Source of the DNA: Dehalococcoidia bacterium
Lineage (GTDB): Bacteria; Chloroflexota; Dehalococcoidia; GIF9; AB-539-J10
Length of the DNA stretch: 15,322 nucleotides
Direction of reading: 5' to 3'
NCBI GenBank assembly: GCA_023129815.1
Contig: JAGMBH010000043.1
Location: 1-15,322 of the forward strand
Position 1 is the stretch's first letter; each line of letters begins with the position of its first letter. The notes under the pieces are model-generated. The model had not been told where the DNA came from. It ran no database searches and worked only from the letters and a program-made list of their open reading frames with translations. Shown piece by piece: positions 6,210-13,539 of this stretch. The translations under genes and the position numbers were made by a program.

Positions 6210-6215
6210 AGTATA
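6210..6215 (-). promoter_or_regulatory. Candidate -10 of mtnA
   Basis: TATACT on the minus strand lies 13 bases before the mtnA ATG, placing the transcript start about six bases before the codon. No clear -35 is seen. It explains the absent ribosome site. Confidence 0.35.
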
Positions 6216-6223
6216 GTGGAAAC

Positions 6224-6310
6224 ATGGAAGCAAAGGAAGCAATCGCCCAGATAGATTCTTGTGACGTGTGCGGGCTCTGCCTCGATGTTTGTCAGACCGA
6301 AATTGATTAA
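6224..6310 (+). other. 28-codon ORF with a [4Fe-4S] ferredoxin-type motif
   Basis: ATG to TAA encodes 28 aa containing CDVCGLCLDVC, an exact C-x2-C-x2-C-x3-C arrangement as in bacterial ferredoxin half-domains. It starts 26 bases from the divergent mtnA start and has no clear ribosome site. It may be the relic of a ferredoxin-like gene or a genuine microprotein. The cysteine pattern is the only support. Confidence 0.35.
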
Positions 6311-6462
6311 AATATTTTTTCGGTGTATAGTAGCCAGGGTAAAACCTTGTATATAGTGTTGCTGCTCTTGATAGTCTCAGGTAACTATTTAGTAAAGGGC
6401 TTGAGCTGGTGGAGACTGTAACCAAACAAGGGAAGATTATTCATAGCTAAAGGAGGTGTGCA

Positions 6463-6750
6463 GTGGCTCCAGCGGACAAGACCTTGACCTGTCGGGACTG
6501 TGGTAAGACTTTCGTTTTTACTGTAGGTGAGCAGGAGTTTTATCGCTCGCGGGGTTTACAACATGAACCTAGTCGTTGCCCGGAATGTCGCACAGCTAAG
6601 CGAAGGTATGGTAGATCCGGCCCAAGGGTAATGTACAAGGCAATATGCGCCGATTGTGGTAAGGAATGCGAAGTGCCCTTTGAGCCTAGAGAGGGGCGAC
6701 CAGTCTACTGCGGTGAGTGTTATACCAAGATTAAAGAACAGCAAGCCTGA
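6463..6750 (+). CDS. Double zinc ribbon protein (zf-type plus CxxC-x17-CxxC)
   Basis: A 95-aa protein with two zinc-binding units. The first, residues ~4-45, is the 'probable zinc ribbon' type: KTLTCRDCGKTFVFTVGEQE, then CPEC. The second, residues ~62-86, has CADC and CGEC separated by exactly 17 residues. An RRYGRSGPR basic linker joins them and could touch nucleic acid. The GTG start at 6463 follows AGGAGG (6451-6456) by six bases. It heads a plus-strand run with the DUF503 gene (11-base gap) and the helicase. The role is unknown, possibly RNA or DNA binding. Confidence 0.85.
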   Translation: MAPADKTLTCRDCGKTFVFTVGEQEFYRSRGLQHEPSRCPECRTAKRRYGRSGPRVMYKAICADCGKECEVPFEPREGRPVYCGECYTKIKEQQA

Positions 6751-6761
6751 TTGGTAGCGGG

Positions 6762-7055
6762 ATGAACGTCGGTGTATGCCGGATAGAGCTTCGCCTTCCT
6801 GAGAATCAGTCCCTTAAGGGCAAGCGGCGGGTAATTAAATCTATCATTACACGGCTACAAAATAACTATAACGTTTCTGTAGCTGAAATTGATAATCAGA
6901 ATTTATGGCAGCTAGCCACCTTGGGCGTAGCTTGCGTTAACAATCACAGAAGACACGCTGATGAAACTTTAGCCAGCGTAGTTAAGTTTATTCTGGAGAA
7001 CTACCCCCAACTGGAATTGCTGAATTCGGAAACAGAGGTCTTCCCAGCCTTTTGA
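6762..7055 (+). CDS. DUF503 (YlxP-like) protein
   Basis: A 97-aa protein typical of DUF503 in size and motifs: MNVGVCRIELRLPENQSLKG, KRRVIKSIITRLQNNYNVSV, AEIDNQNLWQLATLGVACVN and a C-terminal ...ELLNSETEVF. In Bacillus, ylxP lies between infB and rbfA, and a ribosome-linked role has been suggested. Here it sits instead before a DEAH helicase, with 7 bases between stop and start, so cotranscription is likely. The ribosome site is weak (GGTAGCGGG). Confidence 0.88.
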   Translation: MNVGVCRIELRLPENQSLKGKRRVIKSIITRLQNNYNVSVAEIDNQNLWQLATLGVACVNNHRRHADETLASVVKFILENYPQLELLNSETEVFPAF

Positions 7056-7062
7056 ATGTTCC

Positions 7063-9384
7063 ATGGGTGTTGCTGCCTTTCTTCATTACCTGGCCGCTTT
7101 ACCTAACTATAGACAGCAGATCGTTCACATTGAGCATATCCCGGCGCAGGATGCTGCCTTTGGCAAGCTAGATAAGCCTCTTCATCCTGTTCTTAAGGCA
7201 CGCCTTGAATCTTTGGGCCTGTCGGCTCTTTATAGCCATCAGGCGGAGGCACTGAATGCTATTTTTGCCGGGAAGAACGTTATAGTAGCCACACCCAGTG
7301 CCAGTGGCAAGACTTTGTGCTATCACCTGGCAACGCTTGAGGCAATTTTGGGTGACAAAGGTAGTTGTGCTGTTTATATTTTTCCCACCAAAGCTCTAGC
7401 TCAAGACCAGCTACGTAGCCTGAAAGAAATTGCATGTCCTGAGCTTCTTTCTGAAAGGGCGGTAGCTACTTTTGATGGCGATACGCCGCAGGCTGAAAGG
7501 GCTAACATAAAGAAACAAGCCAGGGTAGTGCTTACCAACCCAGACATGCTCCATCTTGGTGTTTTACCTAACCATCAGTTATGGTCCAGATTGTTGCGCC
7601 AGCTTAAGTATGTGGTGATTGATGAGGCTCATGTTTATCGAGGCGTCTTTGGCTCGCATATGGCTAATGTGCTACGGAGGTTACGGAGGCTTTGTGCCTT
7701 ATATGGCTCTAATCCTCAATTTATTTGTTGCTCGGCAACTATTGCCAATCCCAAAGAGCATGCCCAAAATTTAATTGGCTTGCCCTTTGAGGCGGTTGTC
7801 AGGGATGGTTCGCCACATGGTGAAAAGCATTTTGCCTTTTGGAACCCGCCGATAATTGATGAGGCTAAGAGCAGGCGGCGCAGCCCTAACAGCGAGGCTA
7901 CTTTCCTTCTTATTGAGCTAATCCAGAACGATATACATAGCCTCGTTTTTGCCCGCACTCGTAAGATAACTGAGCTTATTTACCTTTATGCTCGGGAGCA
8001 ATTACCCCCTCCTCTGGCTAAACGGATTAGCCCTTATCGAGCAGGCTATCTTCCTGAAGACAGGCGTCAAATTGAGCGTCAGTTCTTTGATGGTGAGCTT
8101 CTTGGATTGGTGGCCACGACTGCTTTGGAATTGGGCATAGATATTGGTGATTTGGATTCCACGGTGCTTACTGGCTACCCTGGGAGCATCGCCAGTGCCT
8201 GGCAGCAGGCAGGGCGTAGTGGGCGAAGCACGGGTAGCTCATTGAGCTTTCTTATCGCTCAGGATAATCCCCTTGACCAATACTTGATGCGTAATCCAGA
8301 TTTCTTTTTCGGTAAGAACTTTGATAATGCCTTAATCAATCCCGATAACCCTTATATCTTAAAGCCTCACCTTCTCTGTGCTGCCTGGGAGAAACCTCTG
8401 GATGATAAGGATAAGGAGTTCTTTGGTGCCGGTGTTGACGCTGCACTAGCTGAATTAGGCCAGAAGGGCAAGTTAAGGAAACGCCAGGAGAAGTGGTATC
8501 CATCCCCGGCTATGACGTATCCCGCTCAAGATGTAAGTATAAGGGCGACATCAGGGCAATATGCCATTATTGATGTCTCCCAAGGCTGCTTGTTGGAGAC
8601 GGTGGAAGCCAGTTTTGCCTTCTCTCAAATACACCCCGGTGCTATCTATCTTCACCAAGGCGAATCTTATCTCATAACCGAGCTTGATTTAGCTAGACAT
8701 ACTGCTGCGGCGATGCTGGCTTCTGTGGGTTACTATACGCAAGCTAAGGAAATCACTGACATTAGGGTCGCCACCCTCACCTACCCTCTATGTAATGAGT
8801 TCTCTTCTTCCTTACAAGAGAGGAACAAGGTGAGGATGAAAGATTGCCATGGGGTAAAGGTCTATCTAGGGGATGTTGATGTCACCACTACAGTGAGCGG
8901 CTTTAAAAAGAAAAGGCAATTCACTGAGGAGGTCATTGGGGAGGAGCCGCTCGATTTACCACCTCAGAGCTTCTTCACTAAGGCTTTGTGGTTTGACTTG
9001 CCTCAAAAGGCGATTGATGGGATAGCTGGTGCCGGGCTTGATTTTCATGGTGGCTTACATGCTTGTGAGCATGCCGCTATTGGCATACTTCCCTTATTTG
9101 CCCTATGTGATAGAAATGACATTGGCGGTGTTTCCACTCCCTTTCATCCTGACACAGGCAAGGCGCAAATCTTTATCTATGATGCCTATCCCGGAGGCAT
9201 TGGCATTGCTGAGAAGGGATTTGAGATCATAGCTGAGCTCTGGCAAGCTACTTTGAAATTGATTAAGGAATGTCCCTGTCAGGATGGCTGTCCATCTTGT
9301 GTTCAATCGCCCAAGTGCGGCAACAATAACCAGCCCCTGGATAAGCAGGCAGCGTTAATACTGCTTGAGGAGCTAGTAGGTTAA
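7063..9384 (+). CDS. DEAH-box helicase with C-terminal DUF1998/MrfA zinc domain
   Basis: A 773-aa superfamily 2 helicase. Motif I ATPSASGKT lies at 76-84, FPTKALAQDQ near 107-116, DEAH at 187-190 and SAT at 224-226. In the second domain are VFARTRK, YRAGYLPEDR, ATTALELGIDIG and QQAGRSGR. The C-terminus has HACEHAAIGILPLFA, IFIYDAYPGGIG and a Cys cluster CPCQDGCPSCVQSPKCG (from C737), the zinc site of MrfA/YprA-type helicases. B. subtilis MrfA is a 3'-5' DNA helicase that repairs mitomycin lesions with the nuclease MrfB. No MrfB is seen nearby. Length and motif order are intact. Confidence 0.93.
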   Translation: MGVAAFLHYLAALPNYRQQIVHIEHIPAQDAAFGKLDKPLHPVLKARLESLGLSALYSHQAEALNAIFAGKNVIVATPSASGKTLCYHLATLEAILGDKGSCAVYIFPTKALAQDQLRSLKEIACPELLSERAVATFDGDTPQAERANIKKQARVVLTNPDMLHLGVLPNHQLWSRLLRQLKYVVIDEAHVYRGVFGSHMANVLRRLRRLCALYGSNPQFICCSATIANPKEHAQNLIGLPFEAVVRDGSPHGEKHFAFWNPPIIDEAKSRRRSPNSEATFLLIELIQNDIHSLVFARTRKITELIYLYAREQLPPPLAKRISPYRAGYLPEDRRQIERQFFDGELLGLVATTALELGIDIGDLDSTVLTGYPGSIASAWQQAGRSGRSTGSSLSFLIAQDNPLDQYLMRNPDFFFGKNFDNALINPDNPYILKPHLLCAAWEKPLDDKDKEFFGAGVDAALAELGQKGKLRKRQEKWYPSPAMTYPAQDVSIRATSGQYAIIDVSQGCLLETVEASFAFSQIHPGAIYLHQGESYLITELDLARHTAAAMLASVGYYTQAKEITDIRVATLTYPLCNEFSSSLQERNKVRMKDCHGVKVYLGDVDVTTTVSGFKKKRQFTEEVIGEEPLDLPPQSFFTKALWFDLPQKAIDGIAGAGLDFHGGLHACEHAAIGILPLFALCDRNDIGGVSTPFHPDTGKAQIFIYDAYPGGIGIAEKGFEIIAELWQATLKLIKECPCQDGCPSCVQSPKCGNNNQPLDKQAALILLEELVG

Positions 9385-9428
9385 ACTTTGCCTTGTATCA
9401 TAGTATCTTGCGGAAATAACTTCACCGA

Positions 9429-9493
9429 GTCATTGCGAGGAGCGGAGCGACGAAGCAATCTCGGGGAATGCTCGCGCCGACTAGATTGCTTCG
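9429..9493. repeat. REP-like palindromic intergenic repeat
   Basis: GTCATTGCGAGGAGCGGAGC begins the element. Perfect 11-base inverted arms CGAAGCAATCT (9451-9461) and AGATTGCTTCG (9483-9493) enclose a 21-base loop. This TTGCGAGGAGCGAAGCGACGA-type sequence recurs in intergenic DNA of many environmental bacteria. It probably folds in RNA at the end of the helicase transcript, but lacks the T-run of an intrinsic terminator. Confidence 0.65.
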
Positions 9494-9504
9494 CTCATAG
9501 TCAC

Positions 9505-9533
9505 TTGACAGATTATGGCGTGGCGCCTAGAAT
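9505..9533 (+). promoter_or_regulatory. Strong sigma-70 promoter of the AbrB/PIN module
   Basis: TTGACA (9505-9510) and TAGAAT (9528-9533) are 17 bases apart, with only one mismatch in twelve. It lies about 40 bases before the AbrB ATG. The spacer contains GGCGCC, a small palindrome that could be part of an operator. Confidence 0.7.
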
Positions 9534-9573
9534 ATGATACAATAGTATTTTGTATGAAAACTGGGGGTTAGGT

Positions 9574-9813
9574 ATGAACAATATTGTGAAAGTAGGTAAA
9601 AGATATCAAATAGTTATCCCAAAGAAGGTCAGAGAGCAACTCGGGGTTAACATCGAAGACGAGCTTATTGTGGGTGTTCGAGATGCTCGGATTATCATGC
9701 AGCCCAGGCCACGAAGATATAGCGAATACATGCAGGGGTTGGGGAAGGAGGTTTGGGGAGGAATTGAGGCCACTGAATATGTGAAGAGGGAAAGGGAAGC
9801 GTGGGAGAAATAG
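9574..9813 (+). CDS. AbrB/MazE-type antitoxin (SpoVT-AbrB swapped-hairpin)
   Basis: A 79-aa protein with MNNIVKVGKRYQIVIPKKVR and EQLGVNIEDELIVGVRDARI as the swapped-hairpin DNA-binding domain, followed by PRPRRYSEYMQGLGKEVWGG and a charged tail that would bind the toxin. A TTG at 9550 would add eight residues, but GGGGG at 9563-9567 fits the ATG at 9574 and the homologous domain starts there. It overlaps the PIN gene by 13 bases. It probably represses the promoter at 9505-9533 together with its partner. Confidence 0.85.
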   Translation: MNNIVKVGKRYQIVIPKKVREQLGVNIEDELIVGVRDARIIMQPRPRRYSEYMQGLGKEVWGGIEATEYVKREREAWEK

Positions 9814-10313
9814 AGAAGAGGTGCCGTGCATTCTTGGAGCGCTATTCTATTTTGGGTCTGGATACAATGCCCTTTATCTATCATTTCGAGGAGAATAAGG
9901 ATTATCTTCCCTTTACCAGAGCCCTTTTTGAAATGATTGAGGATGGAAGGATAGAAGGCAAAACCTCGGTTATCACCCGACTTGAAATTCTGGTAAAGCC
10001 TAACGAGGAGGGTAATGAACTTCTGGCGGACGAGTACAGGCTTATACTAGAGAATTTCCCACATCTTGAAGTTATTCCGGTTGATGCTGAGGTGGCGGAT
10101 TTAGCCTCAGCCATTAGAGCCAAATATAAACTCAGGACTCCAGATGCTATACAGCTTGCTACCTCGATTCTGAAAGGTGCTCAGGCATTTGTTACCAATG
10201 ACGAATCTCTGAAGAAGGTCAAGGAAATCGAGATCGTTGTCATGAGGGAGGTTTTAGAAAGCGCTTGTTCAAAGGCTAATGATATACAGAGAGGAGATGG
10301 AAAAGGCATTTAA
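9801..10313 (+). CDS. PIN-domain ribonuclease toxin (VapC-like)
   Basis: A 170-aa PIN protein. Acidic active-site candidates are D21 (GLDTMPFIYHFE), E62 (ITRLEIL), D115 (LRTPDAIQLATS) and D134 (FVTNDESLKK). VapC-like toxins cut RNA with Mg2+. The start is the GTG at 9801, inside the antitoxin's last codons with a purine-rich leader, so the pair is coupled. At 170 aa it is a little longer than typical VapC (130-145), with an N-terminal extension of ~18 residues and a C-terminal one that overlaps the next gene by 35 bases. Confidence 0.88.
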   Translation: MGEIEKRCRAFLERYSILGLDTMPFIYHFEENKDYLPFTRALFEMIEDGRIEGKTSVITRLEILVKPNEEGNELLADEYRLILENFPHLEVIPVDAEVADLASAIRAKYKLRTPDAIQLATSILKGAQAFVTNDESLKKVKEIEIVVMREVLESACSKANDIQRGDGKGI

Positions 10314-10752
10314 TGTTTCTCAACCTGATTTAGGGAAGATTAAACTCCTTCAAGAGTATTTTGAAAGAGAGGCAGAGGTCTTAATGGCTTTTCTTTTTGG
10401 TTCCCAAGCAAAAAGTTTAGCCCGGGATAGTTCAGATTGGGATATCGGAGTTTATTTCAAACCTAAGGAATATTTGGAATTGGAAAAAGAAGGCGATTAT
10501 CCCAATGAAAACAAGATTTGGTCTGATTTGGTAGATATCTTGAAAACTGACGTTGATTTTTTGGTTTTGAATAGAGCCCGCCCTTCACTTGTTTTTAGTG
10601 TTATGAATTCTGGTTTCCCTTTGGTTATAAAAGACAGGAAGTTATATTTGAGACTCTTGTGCAAGACAAGCTACGAGGCGATTGATTTTTGGGAATTCGT
10701 ATACGATTTTTGGCAAATAAGGGAAAGGGCAAAATCTCTAGAGCAAAATTAA
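10279..10752 (+). CDS. MNT-type nucleotidyltransferase, probably missing its HEPN part
   Basis: A 157-aa protein with the minimal nucleotidyltransferase motif FLFGSQAKSLARDSSDWDIG (residues 38-57: G41, S42, D53, D55) and the third acidic strand DVDFLVLN (D91, D93). In MntA/HepT systems such enzymes AMPylate a HEPN toxin. Related longer proteins carry a C-terminal HEPN-like helical region after a stretch like YDFWQIRERAKSL; here the chain stops at that point. No HEPN gene follows. The start is uncertain: ATG 10279, or 10297 where GAGGAG abuts the codon. The gene is AT-rich. Confidence 0.8.
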   Translation: MIYREEMEKAFNVSQPDLGKIKLLQEYFEREAEVLMAFLFGSQAKSLARDSSDWDIGVYFKPKEYLELEKEGDYPNENKIWSDLVDILKTDVDFLVLNRARPSLVFSVMNSGFPLVIKDRKLYLRLLCKTSYEAIDFWEFVYDFWQIRERAKSLEQN

Positions 10753-10840
10753 AAATTTCATCCGGGAAGCTGCGAATTTATATCCTGAATTCATTGAGGG
10801 GATTAAGAAGGTAATTAGAGTAGGGGAAAATGGAATTTAG
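10742..10840 (+). other. Short out-of-frame coding remnant after the nucleotidyltransferase
   Basis: In the +1 frame relative to the nucleotidyltransferase, 32 codons read SKIKNFIREAANLYPEFIEG, then IKKVIRVGENGI. It looks protein-like but has no start. It could be a frameshifted tail of the preceding gene or another relic. Support is weak. Confidence 0.25.
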
Positions 10841-11276
10841 CAATCCGCTTTTGCTTAGCGCAAAGATGTTCTTGTCAGAAGTCAGGTCACGGGCACAAAA
10901 ATATCACCTCCCGCACTATGTATGTACTGATTTGGCTAAGGTGGTTTTTGACGCTGCCACAGTTAGAGGAATAAGGTGTGGATATGTTACTGTTCATTTC
11001 GGAAACGGTGTGGCCCATGCCTTGATTGTTTTTGATACTGGTTACGGCTTAATATACTTTGAGTCCCAAACATGTTAACAAGAGTACATTCAAATTGGCA
11101 AACCATATTCCAGCCAACTTGAAGGGGTTCCTATGGATCATCCTGTAAACAGAATGACTATAGTGTGGAATGATGAGATGAATGTAAGATTCACCAGGTG
11201 TTCTGAGTGCGGGTATCTGCTGCCCCTCTGTTGTCCAATATGTGGCAGTGGCGATATTACCTTTGTTGAAGAGTGA
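10830..11276 (+). pseudogene. Transglutaminase-like/zinc ribbon protein interrupted by one in-frame TAA
   Basis: From ATG 10830 (AGGGG upstream) the frame encodes VCTDLAKVVFDAATVRGIRC, VTVHFGNGVAHALIVFDT and GLIYFESQ, a transglutaminase-like core with putative C32, H63 and D69. It meets TAA at 11076-11078. Translation in the same frame continues at once with natural protein: IGKPYSSQLEGVPMDHPVNR, MTIVW, then a zinc ribbon RCSECGYLLPLCCPICGSGD, to TGA at 11274. The intact product would be about 148 aa. Either the gene carries a recent nonsense mutation, the base is a sequencing error, or the stop is read through. It ends six bases before the J-domain gene, suggesting joint work. Confidence 0.75.
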
Positions 11277-11282
11277 ACGGAA

Positions 11283-13292
11283 GTGGGAGATTCGGGGAAA
11301 CGTTTTCCAAGGCGATACAAATACTATGAGATTCTTGAGGTAAGCAAAAACGCCACTCAAGAAGAGATAAAGAAGGCATTTAGACGTCTTGCGCTGAAGT
11401 ATCATCCCGACCGCAACCCTGGTGACAGCGAAGCAGAAGTCAAATTCAAAAAGATAAACGAAGCCTACCAAGTTCTCTCTAATCCATCAGGGCGAGCTGC
11501 CTATGACAGTAGTCCGGCCGAGTGCCCAGTTTGCTGGACTCATGAGGTAATACAGGTAAGCGGCAACAATTGGAGATGCAGGCACTGTGGCTGTCAATTT
11601 GATGTTTTTGGCTTCCCCCTAAGCGAGACGATTGAGAGAGCGGCAATCCCCGGGCGACATCGTGTAAGACTCACGGCGTTCCAATCAATGCAATGTTCTT
11701 GGTGCAGAAGATTTTTCACTCAGCCGTTTCTCTGCCCCCCTAGACGATTACATTCTAGCTGTTTCTTCTGCGAGAAATTATCCGAGGAGGAAAGAGATAA
11801 GTTTCTAGATGATGAAAAATGGTGGTGGAGAATCGTAGATCTAGTTAGGTGGACGGAAAATAACGGCGTCATCAAGAAGTGTGTACAGTGTGGTGCGCTA
11901 AATCCTAATCCTGAAAAACTCACCTGCTGGCAATGTGGCCATAATATTTACGATCGGTGTCCTAACTGTGGGCTACCTACTCTTTACTTTGACCTAAATA
12001 CCAATTTTTGGAGATGCTCTAATGCCAAATGTTTTGGAAAGAAGTTTACCTTTGAGAAAGAGAGAGCAAGATACTCAAAAGAATATGGGCTCGGCCAGGA
12101 ATACACTCCACAAGATGTAGTGAACAACAAATGCCCACAATGTGGACATAATCTGCGTTTTGACTCCACTATGCTACTTTGGAGGTGCACCAATCGCAAA
12201 TGCAAGAGACTATATACATACGACGAGCTTCGCAAAGCCCGGGCAGGAAAGCCTAGGGAAAAATGTCCTGTTGGCCATACACATCCCGGAATAAAGTTTC
12301 CATGGAACAGGGCATCCCTTCTGTATATATTAAGAAGATTTCGGAGTAGTCCCAGACGGACATGGAACAGCATACCAGTCAGCGTTCGCAAATTGTTCCT
12401 GAGTCTCCTAGTAATCGGTGGCCTAGTCTTAGCAACTCGGACTGGTTATCTCCTATTCTCGCACCAAACCGATACAATTGAAAGAGATACCATTGTGTTC
12501 CTAGTGGAGCTTGGGCTTTTGGTCTGGATTACCTCAATTCTGCGTAGTTACAGGTATAGACGGCGAAAGCATAGCTTCAAGTTGGTCTTTTTTTCGCTGT
12601 TGGGAATTGCTTTGGTCTGTGCATTTGCCGGGATAGAGCCTCTGGCTTCCTATAAAGACAGAACAGTTAGCTTTGTTGGGCAAGCGTGGCAAAGTATTAT
12701 GACTCCTTCTCAATTCCCAACTCCGACGCCTGCTGAACCGACTCCGGTACCGGTCAAGCCAGTTCCTACTCCTACCCCAACTCCACAACTACCAAAGAAG
12801 TCTCTATCGGAGTTGGAACAAGAAACTTTTAAATTGATAAACATAGGGAGAAATCGTGCGGGTGTACCTTCCGCTAAGTGGGATGCTGAATTGTACAGGT
12901 TATCCAAAGCACATACTCAGGAGATGGCGAATCAAGGAAAACTTTTCCACACACCAATTGGTGCTTCTTATGCTGAGAATTGTTGGGGAGGCAAGGGTTA
13001 TTATCGCTATAGTGATGACGAGTTACCAGCAGCCATGGTGAAGTCTTGGATGTCGAGTCCTCTTCATAGAGCTTGGTTACTCCATGAACCAATTAGGACA
13101 TCTGTTGTAAGTATAGTGATTACTCCAGATGGGCAGTATGCGTCTTGGACATTTTGGACGAGTGAAGTGGGAGAAGGACCGGAGCTAGTAAGAGAAATAG
13201 CTGATGAGTGGCAGAGAGAAACCGGAGGAACGGTGCCATGGTTAGAATGGTTAAAAACCAAGGGCTATATAGAGGACAGTCCAAACTACTAG
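11283..13292 (+). CDS. J domain, zinc ribbons, three TM helices and CAP domain fusion
   Basis: A 669-aa multidomain protein. Residues ~13-74 are a J domain with HPD at 41-43 that could stimulate an Hsp70 ATPase. Residues ~81-330 hold successive Cys clusters (C81/C84-C99/C102, C138/C141, C160/C163, C200/C203-C215/C218, C226/C229-C245/C250, C284/C287-C302/C307). Hydrophobic helices lie near 370-392, 402-420 and 433-451; the basic loop RSYRYRRRKH (421-430) predicts a cytoplasmic N-terminus and an outside C-terminus. A Pro/Thr linker (~480-503) leads to a CAP/SCP domain (507-629) with H544, H556, E565 and H595. A further ~40 residues end WLEWLKTKGYIED. GTG start. The architecture is unusual; the role is unknown. 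Confidence 0.88.
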   Translation: MGDSGKRFPRRYKYYEILEVSKNATQEEIKKAFRRLALKYHPDRNPGDSEAEVKFKKINEAYQVLSNPSGRAAYDSSPAECPVCWTHEVIQVSGNNWRCRHCGCQFDVFGFPLSETIERAAIPGRHRVRLTAFQSMQCSWCRRFFTQPFLCPPRRLHSSCFFCEKLSEEERDKFLDDEKWWWRIVDLVRWTENNGVIKKCVQCGALNPNPEKLTCWQCGHNIYDRCPNCGLPTLYFDLNTNFWRCSNAKCFGKKFTFEKERARYSKEYGLGQEYTPQDVVNNKCPQCGHNLRFDSTMLLWRCTNRKCKRLYTYDELRKARAGKPREKCPVGHTHPGIKFPWNRASLLYILRRFRSSPRRTWNSIPVSVRKLFLSLLVIGGLVLATRTGYLLFSHQTDTIERDTIVFLVELGLLVWITSILRSYRYRRRKHSFKLVFFSLLGIALVCAFAGIEPLASYKDRTVSFVGQAWQSIMTPSQFPTPTPAEPTPVPVKPVPTPTPTPQLPKKSLSELEQETFKLINIGRNRAGVPSAKWDAELYRLSKAHTQEMANQGKLFHTPIGASYAENCWGGKGYYRYSDDELPAAMVKSWMSSPLHRAWLLHEPIRTSVVSIVITPDGQYASWTFWTSEVGEGPELVREIADEWQRETGGTVPWLEWLKTKGYIEDSPNY

Positions 13293-13306
13293 GTAGGACT
13301 ATATTA

Positions 13307-13342
13307 TGATTAGAATGGCTAAAGATTAAGGGATATTTGTAG
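13307..13342 (+). pseudogene. Decayed duplicate of the CAP gene 3' end
   Basis: Bases 13309-13338 match 13241-13270 of the preceding gene at about 23 of 30 positions. The frame reads LEWLKIKGYL then TAG, against WLEWLKTKGYIE in the gene, with its first Trp now TGA. Most differences are transitions. It is a remnant of a tandem copy or of a formerly longer repeat-bearing tail. Confidence 0.5.
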
Positions 13343-13494
13343 CTGATAATAAACACCCCAGAATTTTTGGATTTGTATCTTTTTTCGACTTCCTTTCTCG
13401 GAACTTTCAGTAGACGTTGCTCTACCCCGACAGCATATTTACAGTTCACTTATAACAACTAAGACTGGGCCTTTGAAATTGCGCAAGGCTAATT

Positions 13495-13532
13495 GCAACA
13501 ATGTTGCGTTTAGCATTGCGTCCTTGTATAAT
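13495..13532 (+). promoter_or_regulatory. Promoter and candidate operator of the Fur-family gene
   Basis: A perfect 6-1-6 palindrome GCAACAATGTTGC (13495-13507) overlaps the -35 TTGCGT (13504-13509). TATAAT follows at 13527-13532 after a 17-base spacer. Fur-family regulators bind inverted repeats with a one-base centre, so autoregulation is plausible. The promoter lies within the longest possible reading of the gene, arguing for a later start. Confidence 0.55.
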
Positions 13533-13539
13533 ATCGTCT

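Noticed and set aside
9429..9493. Intrinsic terminator of the helicase gene
   Set aside because: The stem is strong, but no T-run follows and the sequence is a recurrent repeat type.
11049..11471. Minus-strand 140-codon ORF opposite the interrupted gene and the J domain
   Set aside because: The opposite strand encodes clear domains; this frame is an antisense shadow with no family features.
12710..12907. Gly/Val-rich minus-strand ORF in the J-CAP gene
   Set aside because: It is the complement of the Pro/Thr linker repeat and not a separate gene.
13501..13539. N-terminal extension of the Fur protein from ATG 13501
   Set aside because: The segment contains a promoter and palindrome, and Fur proteins normally start close to residue 14 of this reading.
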